Origin: Amphirosellinia nigrospora
Lineage: Eukaryota > Ascomycota > Sordariomycetes > Xylariales > Xylariaceae
Length of the DNA stretch: 64,000 bases
Direction of reading: 5' to 3'
Assembly (NCBI GenBank): GCA_004123355.1
Contig: SCHM01000001.1
Location: 5,262,001 to 5,326,000 of the forward strand
Below, piece by piece: positions 51,266 to 62,859 of this stretch. Made by a program: the position numbers and the translations under genes. Within the stretch, counting starts at the first letter, position 1. Each line of letters opens with the position of its first letter. The notes below the pieces were generated by a model that saw only the letters and a program-made list of their open reading frames with translations, did no database searches and was not told the origin of the DNA.

Positions 51266-52946
51266 ATGCCAATTACCGAAAGCATGACTCCATCTTCTGG
51301 CCCGGCATCCGCTCACGACCCTCCAGCTACCGACTTCTATGATTCGGATGAGGTGTTTCCGCAAAACAGTCCCTTGATGAAGCCTTGTGTTCTTAAACTC
51401 AAACCTTCGCCTTCTCCGCCGGCTATCCCTCTTCCTCTAGTCAGTCTCTCATCTAGTTTTGGCGGGAAGTCTTCTAATCGTCGGCATAAGATTCAACCTA
51501 GTCAGGGCGATGCTGTACTAATATCGCATCTCGATAATGGAAGGCGCCCTGAGATTTCTCAGGCGGCAGGATTCCGGCCGCTTGATATGTCCGACAACGA
51601 ATATCATAGTGAATGTGACTCTGACGAGATGGAAGAGGAGGACGAAGAGGAGGGGGATGAGGATGGAATCCGAAGCCACGACATGTCGCCAATGCCAATA
51701 GCACACTTCGCCAAAACTGTAGCTGAACTGCAAGCGCCAGTTGCGGAAAATGTTGATTTGAGATCTCTAGCAACCAATGCTCTTGCGGCTGCCCAAGCCG
51801 TTTCAAAAACGACCGATGTGGACGATTTGCAGAGTTCAACTCATGAAACAGACAACTCACAGAGAGTTAGGCTAGCCGAAAGTCTGCCGATTGGTAGAAC
51901 GAGAGAAATGTCTGTAACGAATACGAAGCGGCCAGTGCTCGCACCGCCAATCTCACCGTATCTTGTGCATGGTTCACCAGAGACGTACTCTCCACGGCAA
52001 CATACACCCAGCCAAGTCTTGATGCATCCAAACAATGTAAGGTCGCCGACAAGCCTGCCTCCAGGAAACCATGGCGAATTAGCTCCGCTTCAAATGGCTT
52101 CTCCAAGGTCCGACTCGTCGAATCATGAGACATTGCCCTCGATACGGTCGCAGTTCTTCGAACAACTTCATGGCTCACCAACAGATCTCGCTGTGCGTCC
52201 AAGCCCACACTTTCCGCACTCTCCGCCAACGGGGTCATCGCATACCAGAGTCATGATAGGAAACCCTGCTTCTTCCCCACCTATCTCACCACACGAAGCG
52301 TATCGCATAGTATTCCGTCGCCGGCTAACACTCTGCCTGCTTTGAGCCCCTATCCGTACACAAACACTAACAATAACAACCAGCCTCCGTTAGGTCCAGA
52401 TTATAGTGGCAATGGGGCTAAGCTAGAACGTTCAATAAATCAGATTCTAACACCACCCACGGATCGAATTACGGACAGGATGAGCCATCGACAGTATGAC
52501 CAACCCTCAGGTTGGGCAGTTTATATGTACCTATCAGGGCTGTACCGCACAGCCTTTCCAGACACAGTACTTGCTAAACTCACATGCCAATGTACACTCT
52601 TCAGCTCGACCACATTATTGTCCAGTAAAAGGATGCCCTCGCAGCGAAGGTGGCAAAGGGTTCAAGCGCAAAAATGAAATGATTCGACATGGCCTTGTAC
52701 ACGAGTCGCCTGGATATGTGTGTCCGTTTTGCCCGGATCGAGAACACAAATATCCCAGGCCAGATAATCTACAAAGGTATTCACCACCCTAAATGTAACT
52801 GGCTATGCTTCGTCTTCTGACAGTGGTTAAGGCATGTTCGCGTCCACCATGTTGACAAGGACAAAGATGACCCCGCATTGCGTGATGTACTTGCACAACG
52901 CCCCGACGGCCCTAATCGAGGTCGACGGCGTCGCGGTGGACCTTAG
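51266..52946 (+). CDS. C2H2 zinc-finger protein with three C-terminal fingers
   Basis: Probable nuclear DNA-binding regulator; I cannot name the ortholog. The start at 51266 gives MPITESMTPSSGPAS. The N-terminal 340 residues are low-complexity, Ser/Pro-rich, with an acidic run (DEMEEEDEEEGDED) near residue 120 that could be an activation domain. Three fingers follow: CTYQGC...HANVH, YCPVKGC...HGLVH with an insert SEGGKG, and CPFC...HVRVH. A 55-nt intron (52777-52831) splits finger 3 between LQR and HVRVHHVDKDKDDP; the protein ends RGRRRRGGP at 52946. The frame breaks at 52275-52290 (one base missing) and 52510-52516 (one extra or two missing) before the fingers. About 540 residues. The finger block and basic tail look strongly conserved. 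Confidence 0.88.
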
Positions 52947-54041
52947 TCATGTTGGCTTCACTTTGTCATTCCTTTGTCAGGCCATTAGGCACAGGATCGA
53001 TATGGCTCGGCGAGATGAATATCATTTGCATTCTCGGTTCTGTTTAAGTTGTATATATGGAAATGGATCATGCCATTTGGTGTTACATAAGCTTGTAAGA
53101 GGTTTAGGGTGTTACGTTGTGGAATTCGCCACGGCTTGAAGAGTGCATGGCGTCAGGGCGCAGAACGGCTATATCATAGGGGAAGGGAACATGTTACGGC
53201 ACGTTTATTGCCATTTTCGTTGTCTCGGTTCGTTACTCAAAGAACTCATATCGATCAATGGGCCAGATACGCCTCTCAATGTCGCGAGGGAATTACCGTG
53301 GTGGCTATAACGCCTACCTATCGGTATGAACAGACGAGAAGCCATTACATAAGAAAAAGGATGCACAGCGGCTCGTAGAGTCTTATGATGAGACACGAGT
53401 GATGAGAGATGATGGCGCATTTTGTTACTTGAGTTGGGGGGAGCGAACGTGTCGATTGCTGTGAACCAGGAGAAAATGTGTTTTTTTGGCAATACAATAT
53501 ACCCTTTTGCTTATTCCTGTCACTACTTATACCGAAATTAGTTTAAACAGTCGTACCATTCCGAGCAAATCAATTTACGGAAGAGTATTGAAGATCTACG
53601 AGCTTGGCTAAGCCATAAAGTACTTTGTTTCTCAGTGTATTAGATCCTTACCTGGGTATCTCTCCTTGGCTATATAACATAGTTAAATGGTTGAAAAATG
53701 ATAACATTAACTTATGACTGAGCTGGGTAGAAAAAATATCGCTTGTTATGTTTATTCTGCAACATTGGTGATCATTTAACTTATATACTCGCTGATTGTA
53801 TGGCTAATTTCTCTATCTGGAACACAAAATCCTCCTACCCTGCGATCTTCGAATAGAAAATAGATTTGTCCCAGAAATAGTTAAAGTTTTATTATATCCC
53901 TATGGAATTACAGGAGATGAAGAAAATCATGAAAGCGTAAGAGAGCGTTATCGAGGCGTTTATAGATTTCAAGTTTGGTGCCCCCTAAAATCGACGTGTG
54001 TTGATGTGACGATCGATCTATTTCCCTTTCGCTTTTTCACT
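52947..54041. other. Spacer between convergent genes
   Basis: The 3' flanks of the C2H2 gene and of the PalB calpain gene. AT-rich from about 53480 to 54000. No gene or repeat recognised. Confidence 0.5.
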
Positions 54042-56725
54042 TCACTCATCCACCACTTCCCATGCGCCAACAAGCACCTCTCTATCGCTAAACAACTCAA
54101 CCCGTAGGCTACTACCTTCGTCTAAGGAGGCATTGCCTGCCTGTTCGATAACAAGCCAGACACCATTTGACCGGGCCACCAAGGGATCAATATCGCATTC
54201 TACAGTCCGCAGCCCAGGCCCGACTTCTTGGAAGTCTCCTTGGCCCGTCGAGACTAGAACGTCTTTATGAGGCCCTCGACCTCTCTCGAGGGTCGCGCGG
54301 ATAGTCGGATGTGAATGCGGCGTACTCGCGCCCGCTGAAATCGGTGATCGACTTGCGCTAGTTGCTCTTGAACTATCCCCACTTGTTACAACAATGCTGA
54401 CGCGCGTGAGCCGTTCGACGGAAACAGAGACTCTCACTCTACGCTCGCCGTTACGAAATGCGAGTGGGGAGAGCTGGGCGCGTAGACGGCCCGCTGCATC
54501 GCCGGGTACAGGCGTGACTGTACATGGCACGTCGGACCCGATGCGCAATGTAAAGTCAGCTATCTGGCCGGGATCAAAAGTCGAGCACACGATCGTGTAC
54601 GTCCCAGCGTCGACGCGGGACTTTGACGCGAGGGCGCAGCCACGGCGGTAGTCACCCGACGTGATGACAAGATCGCGGACCGTCACAGCAATGACGCGCT
54701 GACCGTTGGCCCAGACGAGGTCTACATGCACTGGAATGTCCTCTTTGGCGGTAGATAGCAGGATGGAAAGGGGGCCGGCCTGCGACAGGGTGATGCTGAA
54801 TTGCGGATTCGTAAAATAAAGGGGTGAAACGGAATTGCCGCCGCTTGTGCGATGCGTCCATCTGCTGTGTAACTCGGTATAGTTTTAGATCATGCCGTGC
54901 GGGAGTGATATCCAGAGTTGTCCGAGAGAAAAACGATAACGTGAAGGAATACTTTGGCAGGGGCATATCTTGGGTCGCGACTACAACTGTGTAGCTAACG
55001 CCTTGTTTGGCTTCGAATGGTGCGAGAGTCTGGGGCGAATCCACAAAAGGACCACGATAAATCGGTTTGTCACTTAATTGGACTCTCTTGCCGTGGTTCT
55101 CAAAAATGTATATACTCATGAACCCGAGCCTATTAGACACGGCGGCCATGGTGGTACTGGGTTTTCGGGAAATCTCTAGCTCCTCGTCTTGAAAATGTCG
55201 GCTTAACAAGATCCATGTCTGGCTATTGCTCTCGGCCGTCATGGAGTATTGGGGGTTATGTGCAAATGAGCCAATCATGTTGGCCTCTGGAAGCAGCCAT
55301 GTGAAGTGATGATCCTGGCGATCAGTGAATAAGCTTGGGTTCCAATTCAAGTAGAGCGACTCAAAGTTTTGCATCACGTCGTCAAAGCTAATCCAAAAAG
55401 AACCCGGCTTGAGCTTAACAGGATGGCCGTCAACCTCGCTCAGCGTTTTTGACGAAGCTGACCCGACTCCTTTCCAGATAAGTCCATCGCACCATGGGTT
55501 TTTGACTAGAAGCCGTCTATTTTCAGGGGATTCCGACAAATCTAGGACTGCATAGTCATGCTCTCCTGCCAAACCGAGAGCTTCTTCCTCATCGGGCGAT
55601 AAATGTCCTGTACCAAGAGTAATCACAACATCGCCAAAATCATAGGCTTTTTTAATTCGTCGCCAAGTGGCGTTTCGATCAACTTCGTCGCTTTGTAAAA
55701 ACAACTGTTGAGGTATCCAGCCTGTCAAGATGCTTAGGTCCGTGCCGGAATTGCTCCCTGGGAAGTCATAGCCACCCCGTATCTTCAGGTACGCCTTCTC
55801 GACGAGTGCGGGCCAGACCAGACTTGGGGTTTGGCGGTCGACGACGTATAGAGTGCGATCATTGGAAGAAGCCGGAAGGCGGTCGTCGATAACAACTTTG
55901 CGAAAGCAGCCGTTGAAAAACATACGAAACACATACCGACCGTTTTTGGAAATTTCCGGCTGCCCATTACCTGAATTAACCGGGAACATCAACGCCGGGA
56001 GTAGAGAGGTAGGACCTGGCCGAAGGTGTTTCATGCTGGCACACAAACTCGCCACTACCGAGCAATCTGTTGTTATATCTTGCACCAGATCATAGTCATC
56101 TGTCGCTTCTACGACACGATTATCCGAGTCTGCACCATTTCTAGGCATGTCTTTGATAAGTTCAGTAGGCCGTTTCCACCCTGCAAAAATGGCTTTCTGT
56201 TTGGGCGATAGAGTAAATGAGGACGGGTCGCTTTTAACCAGTTAGTTACTTGGATAGGTGTATGGATAGCGCGAGTAAGCTACCTGTATACATCTCCAAG
56301 GAAATACTCAGGATCAGGATCAGTTTCCCAGGGAGGAAACGTATTACCGTGGAGACGAGAGTTGCGGTACAATATGTTTTTCTCGGCCGTGGGGATTTGA
56401 CGGGCCTGCCGTGGCAGTTTAAGTTTTCTTTCCATGTGGCTGGCGGTATCTATCATGCTGGTAGACTTCTTCAGGGTTTCGGCTCTTAGAATCAAGTCTT
56501 CGCACTTCTTGTTCATACGTTTCTTATCTATCGGGTTTGTTGACTGCTTGGCAGCTTTCATATAGAGCTCTGCAGCTGCTATGGCATGGTCTAGAGCGTC
56601 TTTACCGACACAGGACGAGGCCAGTCTTTCATGCTCCTGAAACCCAAAGCGTTATTAAATGCACATGTGACAAAAAGACGAGATACTCAAATGAATTAAC
56701 CAATTACCTGTGCTTTTGCCTCCAT
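54042..56725 (-). CDS. palB: Calpain-like cysteine protease PalB/Rim13
   Basis: Cytoplasmic protease of the ambient-pH pathway; in Aspergillus and yeast it cleaves the PacC/Rim101 transcription factor at ESCRT-III sites. Exons 56725-56708 (only 18 nt), 56636-56284 and 56230-54042; the introns are 71 and 53 nt. About 853 residues, the family norm. The N-terminal MIT domain reads MEAKAQ-EHERLASSCVGKD, AIAAAELYMKAAKQST. The calpain core has catalytic Cys about 179 (TTDCSVVASLCASM), His about 347 (GEHDYAVLDL) and Asn about 367 (VKNPWCDG). Two C2-like beta-sandwich domains (D3) follow (FTWLLPEANMIGSF, GNSVSPLYFTNPQFSITL) and the protein ends GAWEVVDE. One frame break at 54843-54852 (MDASH then SGGNSVSPLYF), from one extra or two missing bases. 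It is divergent from the Pmp47-like carrier. Confidence 0.94.
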
Positions 56726-57856
56726 ACTGATGATGTATGCTATGAGTTCAAGAGATGTGTTATCCTCCTCACCCATGCACGCATAGAGTAGAGCTCTCTT
56801 CTTCTTCCAATAAAAACCAGCCTAGCTGCCAGTGATGCTGGCATTTGTTGTCACTACTGAAGTTAACAGTAGTAATTTGATGTGTCGACACATCTGAAGA
56901 GATGGGCTGTCCCTGAAGCTGAGTGGGACAGCAGACGCGATAAATGAGGCTGGCGGCAGGTAGATAAGTTAGGGATGATGGCACCTATTGGGCTCTATGT
57001 TGCCTAGAATACAAGCGGCAACCCAACTACAGCCCGAATAGTTTAAGTTCGCCAGCACTCATGTCGGGTGAGAGTAACCTACAAAATCTCAGGTTGATAC
57101 CCCGTATGTCACACATTCCTTGTGCTGCTTATATAGCTTCGCCATTACCTGTATAGTACTAGGTACCTAGTCATCTAGTTGAGGTATGGTGTTGAACCCG
57201 TTAGACCGGATGCTACCTAGGTATTTGTTCAGCTTGGCACAGACCACATGGGTACTTCAAGGTTGTACCTAGATAGGCACTTGAACATGCGTCATTCTGC
57301 CTCTTAGGTAAGCACTTGTACTTGGTACATGCTCTTTTGCCTAGGCCTGCCTAGGTGCCGATTAGCATGATAAGATTCCCCGGCCGAGGAATTTGGCCGA
57401 GGTTCAACACAATGATTTCACAGGCTCGCTCGGTCAGATGCGCCTCAACTGTAAACCTTCGAGTCAGTTATCCCCCGACTTCGAGATCTCGCCATGACAT
57501 AGAAAATGCTACCAGTCTTTCCGTGATGAGACCAGAAGAATACTGAAGGCCTTTATTCTTCGCTTCCGCGCTGCTTCGACTCAATTGTCTGCTAGAACAC
57601 GCTTTGTTCTACGAATCACAATTCGAGTCGCAATCCTGCATGTTGCGGTCGTAGTCCCTATAGCTTTGACCCGCCCATATAACGGCTAAACTACGTTAAA
57701 CTACGTTAAACTACTTGGCCTCCGTCGTAGTCGCGCCAGTTAACCGCCGAATACCGCCATCGCGGATATTTGGGCTTGCTTGCCTCCACACCTGCCTCCT
57801 TCACCTTTCAAGATACCAGTTCTGTGCATCACCGGGCAACAAAGTTATCATCTAAC
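56726..57856. promoter_or_regulatory. Shared promoter region of palB and the Pmp47-like gene
   Basis: 1.13 kb between the two divergent start codons. It carries a dense cluster of TACCTAGGTA-type motifs (57160-57360), CTTGGC (reverse complement of the PacC core GCCAAG) at 57233-57238 and 57714-57719, and a TAAACTACGT tandem repeat (57687-57713). Regulation by PacC is only a possibility. Confidence 0.45.
57687..57713. repeat. TAAACTACGT tandem repeat
   Basis: Two complete 10-bp units and a partial third, 145 bases before the Pmp47-like start codon. Confidence 0.85.
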
Positions 57857-59059
57857 ATGGGCGCCCAGTCGAAACCTCTCCCGCCATGGGGCGCTGCTGT
57901 AGCCGGTGCTACCGGCGCTGTTTTAGCGAATACTCTAGTATATCCTTTAGACATGTGAGTGATCTACATCTTGAATGATGTCGTGGTGCCTTTACAGCTT
58001 CAAGAATTATGTCGCGCAGCCAACACTGACCACTCATCCTTCTCGACAGAGTAAAGACCCGCCTCCAAGTCCAAGTAAAGCGAAAGCCGGGAGATGTGCA
58101 TATCGATTCAGAGCCACACTATACCTCAACACTGGATGCAATTACGAAGATGGTAGCTGAGGACGGCATTATGGGTCTCTACGCCGGAATGAACGGTGCA
58201 CTCATCGGAGTCGCCTCGACCAATTTTGCATATTTCTACTGGTATTCCATTGTACGGGAGCTGTATTTCAAGTCGAAGAAGCTTCCCACCCCACCATCAA
58301 CTGCGACCGAGCTGGTTCTAGGTGCCGTTGCTGGTGCCATTGCCCAAGTCTTCACAATTCCCGTCGCCGTTGTGACAACAAGGCAACAGACTCAGAGCAA
58401 GGCCGAGAGAAAAGGTCTCATAGAGACGGCGCGTGACATTATCAATGGCGAGGATGGTCCATCCGGTCTGTGGCGAGGATTGAAGGCAAGCTTGGTTTTG
58501 GTAGTTAATCCTGCGATAACATATGGCGCATACGAGCGTTTAAAGACCATGATTTTCCCTGGCAAGGCCCGGTTGACACCGGGAGAGGCATTTTGTAAGT
58601 CTGTATAACCCCTTGGAAGTCTAAATGCTGACTATTGCCACCTCAGTACTGGGCGCGATGTCTAAGGCGTTGGCTACTATTGTGACCCAACCCCTTATTG
58701 TCGCCAAGGTTGGCCTGCAGTCCAAGCCTCCGCCGCAGCGTCAGGGCAAACACTTCAAGGGTTTTGTTGAAGTGATGCAATTCATTGTCAAACACGAAGG
58801 GCTTCTTGGTCTCTTCAAGGGCATTGGCCCGCAAATCCTAAAGGGTCTCCTCGTGCAGGGCATTCTCATGATGACGAAAGAACGGTATGATTGCTATGAT
58901 AGTATAGTATGCTGTTTTGCTGACCAAATCACTCATAGGATGGAACTTGTCTTTATCCTATTGTTCCGATATGTTCGCCAGCTTCGGTCACAACAACTAG
59001 CCAAGGCGGCTGAGCTGGTAGCCAATGCCAAAAACACCTTACCAATCACCACCAAATAG
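57857..59059 (+). CDS. Peroxisomal ADP/ATP carrier, Pmp47-like (mitochondrial carrier family)
   Basis: Carrier of the peroxisomal membrane that imports ATP in exchange for AMP/ADP, needed to activate medium-chain fatty acids; yeast Ant1 and Candida Pmp47 are the models. Exons 57857-57954, 58050-58594, 58647-58884, 58939-59059; introns of 95, 52 and 54 nt. 333 residues, no frame break. Three carrier repeats are visible with their signatures: PLDIVKTRLQ (residues about 31-40), PVAVVTTRQQ (about 141) and PLIVAKVGLQ (about 238). The sequence SLVLVVNPAITYGAYERLK is characteristic of the peroxisomal subfamily. The start gives MGAQSKPLPPWGAAVAGATG, directly before the first helix, and no mitochondrial presequence is seen. 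Confidence 0.92.
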
Positions 59060-59604
59060 AGAAGGAATAGAATGGGAGCTGGTGTCGTATTGTTTTAGAT
59101 CCTGGAGGCGAAGATGTACCAGCCTCGTGGTCGAGGTTGAGATCAGAGTATATATTTACATAGGGTTGGGGGGTTGGCTTGTTGTACTTTGAACGCGCTC
59201 CGGAGTAGGCGACCGTCATCTGTATTTGCATGTAAATGTGCGCAAGTGCAAGGAAACAAGAAGAAAATAGAGCACCTGTAGGACAAGTATCAAGAATACT
59301 CCTACTACATTTAATACGTACCTAGGTACTTAGTTGTCAGCGCATGTGTGAGGCTATTGAACGCCAGCAGAAATTTGGGGCAGCCGGTTGCAGCTGGGGG
59401 CAGATACAACTCTGGCGGCTCTATTTGTATGCGCAGGTGGTAACGGCCCCACCTGGAAGCTGCTGCTTGGTGTACCAATTTCGCTTATTTTTGCACCCAC
59501 AATCAGATATACTACTCATTGTGCGAACGACCATTTCTCATCAACCACATTAATCACCGTGGCACTCTCCTTCTCCAGAGCATAACAACTCATCAACCGT
59601 TGCA
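59060..59604. other. Short intergenic region, eL29 promoter
   Basis: Between the carrier stop and the eL29 start. GTACCTAGGTAC lies at 59320-59331. No gene seen. Confidence 0.5.
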
Positions 59605-60042
59605 ATGGCGAGTACGTACTTGTAAAGCCTGTGGTATTTTATACTCATGCTGATTATACCCTAGAATCCAAGAACTCGTCCCAGCACAACCAGTCGAAGA
59701 AGGCTCACCGGAACGGGTATGCTTCCGCCCCCTCGAAATGAAAAACACCATCTGCAACGCCGTAACTTTCCATCGCCACACGCCTAGGAAGGGGGGCACC
59801 CTGGATGTTTGGCTAATGGTCCTGAATCGCAGTATCAAGAAGCCCAAGACCAACCGTTACCCGTCGCTGAAGGGCACCGACCCCAAGTTCCGACGCAACC
59901 ACAGATATGCCCTACACGGAACAACGCGCGCTCTAGTACGTCAATACTTTGGCTTGGAACACGTTACTGGCTTGTGCACCTAGGAACAACACTAACGGCT
60001 ATGCAGAAAGAGAAAGCGGAGGGAAAGCGCGAGACGGTTTAA
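59605..60042 (+). CDS. rpl29: Ribosomal protein eL29
   Basis: Basic protein of the 60S subunit. Four exons: 59605-59611 (7 nt, start codon and two-thirds of the next codons), 59665-59716, 59833-59935 and 60007-60042. Introns are 53, 116 and 71 nt. The spliced protein of 65 residues reads MAKSKNSSQHNQSKKAHRNG, then IKKPKTNRYPSLKGTDPKFR, RNHRYALHGTTRALKEKAEG and KRETV, matching eL29 end to end. No frame break. The open frame that spans introns 2 and 3 is an artefact of unspliced reading. The CT-rich leader just upstream is typical of ribosomal protein genes. Confidence 0.97.
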
Positions 60043-62859
60043 GGGATCGATTAGACGGTATTAGGGTTACGATGCTGCGGATGCACGACAGGACATTTTC
60101 GGAAAACGTGCGGACATGATCACGGAGTCAACGGTCTTGCATTTGTCTGGAGAATACGAACGACTGAGTAGCTAAAAGAACAAAGCTACCGTCGCGCGCA
60201 ACCAACTTCTTTGCCGGTTATACTATGCTGTGATTCTCGTCCCGCCACCATGAGGTTAACCAGTCCATCCCCCTGCATGTGAACATATCACCAAACGGTT
60301 GTGTGTACAGCTCTGGGCTTTTCCCCATGCCCATATGCTGAAGGATTTCTTCTCGTGCCGAGAGTAAACTAAGTCCGTCTATTACCAAACACCCGTGTTC
60401 CTTCCTCCCCCAAGGCAAGGGTGCATGGAGACTGGGCTACATTCCAGAGCATAAGCGCTCATTATTTTGCTTGCAATTGCCTTGAGATCTGTTTTTCCCT
60501 CCTTCTTTCTTTTAATGCGGCTGTTTTAATCCAAGGTTTACGATATATACTTCCTGGATCAATATGTTACCATGACATTGGCTTGGCCATAGTTGGGCCG
60601 TTGGGGACAATTAATATCCTTGGTCAGCACGAATGCATGTCCTTAAGATAATTTTGTATGATCGATTGCAATGGTTTGTAAGTAGGATTCAAGGTGCTGG
60701 AAAAACGGATCTGTTCGGATGCGCACGGCGATCAGTCGGAGAGATCAGACGGCGATTCAATCCCATTCCTGCTTAGCCCAGGGCGTTTTCAACGTCGGGA
60801 ATTATTGAACCACGTCTTGCTGTTGATACTAAAAAAAGCCCAGCAGCTTCTAGTATATATATATTTGTGTGTGTGTACATATTTGCTGTTGGGAATTACA
60901 ATATTGTTGTTGCTTCGTCCGGATCATTCGTAGCGTGAGATACAAATGGGCTTTAAGCTTCAGCCTTGAAGAAGCTGTACGCTAGCACATCCCACGTAAC
61001 GAGGTATCTATGAGAGTGTTTCTTACTGGTAAGTAGCAATATTGGAGGCAGGCTGGAGAGGCTGTGCACCCGGTTCTGATACACTTTAGGTTTGCTTGTA
61101 CATTTATTTGTCTGTTTGCCACTGAGAATAAACTCTGCGCATACACGATAATGTAATCTGTAGCCTACCTAGAGCAAGTAGGTTTTAATCGACCTACCTA
61201 CCTGGACCAAAGAATTCGGGTGCTATATTAGTGAACTCTCGATAATCAATCTCTTCCACTTATACTTACAGTACATACCTACCGCGTAGGTATCAAGTCG
61301 TTGTATGGTCGGATATGTGTCAATGCCGCCCCCGATTGCTAGGCCGCCCCAATCTCGCCGTAGCGGACCGATTTAGTGCTTCGAGACCCATTCCAAACCC
61401 AAGTATACCTATAGGTACTGTAGGAGTTTGCTGTATGTAGTAGATAAGGTACCTAAGTAGCACAGTTTAGGTAACGAGTCCCAGCATCGCAGGGTGCCAT
61501 TGGTCGCCTAATTCTTGGCAAAAAGAGCAAATTCTAGATACGTGCTCAACTCCGTTAAATATCCAGCTTCTGCTTAGCAAGCTAGGTACCTAATACCAGC
61601 ATGCACAGTATAACCTTTTCATTCACTCAGACTTTTGCGAGGAAGAGACAGCCAAGGGATGCCTGTTCCTTTGTGTTCTTTCTCGAGTCCGCCTCTTCCT
61701 ACCCACCTACCCGCCTCTCGCCTCTCCACTAAACTTCTCTCTTGGGCCATCGGTCTGTAGGCTTTCACTTTCCACCTTCCTCCTTCTCCGGCGACGTGCT
61801 CTGTCCGCTGCACTGCTCGATCTCGTTAACCTACGTGCCACACGGTCTGGCGCCGAGTCAAAACGGATTACGGACTGGTCTGTTGAACGTTCATTTTTTT
61901 GGGGTACGTACACTTCGATATCTATGCCTGTTGTTCAAGTTTCATGATGCCTTGCTTTATTCCTGGGGTAAAGTCACTTAGCCTGGGTTTTATTCTGTAT
62001 CAACTAAGGTTAGAGAAGCTAGAGAATGTTGTTTTCGTCAGTCTGTCGTCGGAAGAGCGTATAAAGGTGGCCTGGTCAGGTGTTCATGTTCCCTTCACTT
62101 CTTAGGTCGAGGTGTTGACAATAGCGAACCCTATCAATTGCCATACCTTGTCATGTCTCACTTCTTACTCGAAGATATTACCAATTCGGCACTGTTTTTT
62201 CAACATTTTGAGTTGTATGGACTCGAGCTCGAGTAGGAACATGAAGAGGAAATTTTTGAGTCATTCTGCTAATGCTATTTTATTTTCAGCTACGAAGTAT
62301 CTAATGTCTCATCGTTAACGATAATCTATCCCCTTTAGCCTGGCTCCTCTTCTCGACAACTCCTTTGAGGTCAGCAGGTCACTGCAGGAGTTCTCGAGAC
62401 AGTCCTATTCCGCCGTTTTCCACGTTATACTCACGACTATCCGAAAGCGCATACGGTATATCATATCCGAACGAAGCACACTCTACTCCCCTAGACGGCG
62501 TTTCTTCCGACTACCCAATACTATATCATACTGAAGTCGTTAAATTCGGTCTCAAAGACCTTGCCTACATGCTTCAGGACCAGTGGCGTTAACGCATGAT
62601 AATACTTGATTCTATCTTCTCACTCTACGGTTTATCGACCAGGGGATATTCAGATTTGTCTGCTAGTCACCAACACGATTAATTGTACTGAACACGTGGT
62701 ATTGTTCGTTGGCTGTCTACCTCAGTCTTTAATTCAGCGATTAGCATCATTATCAACAGCGTTGACTCGACCAACTCTTAAATAGAGAAACGAAAGAGCT
62801 CGCCGCACTCATTCAACAAAACTACACTTCTCCTAGTCTGGAATTTTCTGCTATCCAAT
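60043..62859. other. Intergenic region and Vts1 leader
   Basis: About 2.8 kb with no supportable gene. TA and TG microsatellite sequence lies at 60850-60878. TACCTAGGTA-type motifs cluster at 61160-61300, 61400-61460 and 61580-61590. From about 61620 the sequence is pyrimidine-rich and probably contains the Vts1 promoter and a long 5' leader. Confidence 0.5.

Noticed and set aside
1-56725. Programmed frameshifting or pseudogenisation as cause of the many frame breaks
   Set aside because: Sites are varied, lack a common slippery signal, affect many essential genes at once, and come without substitution-type stops; uncorrected indels fit better.
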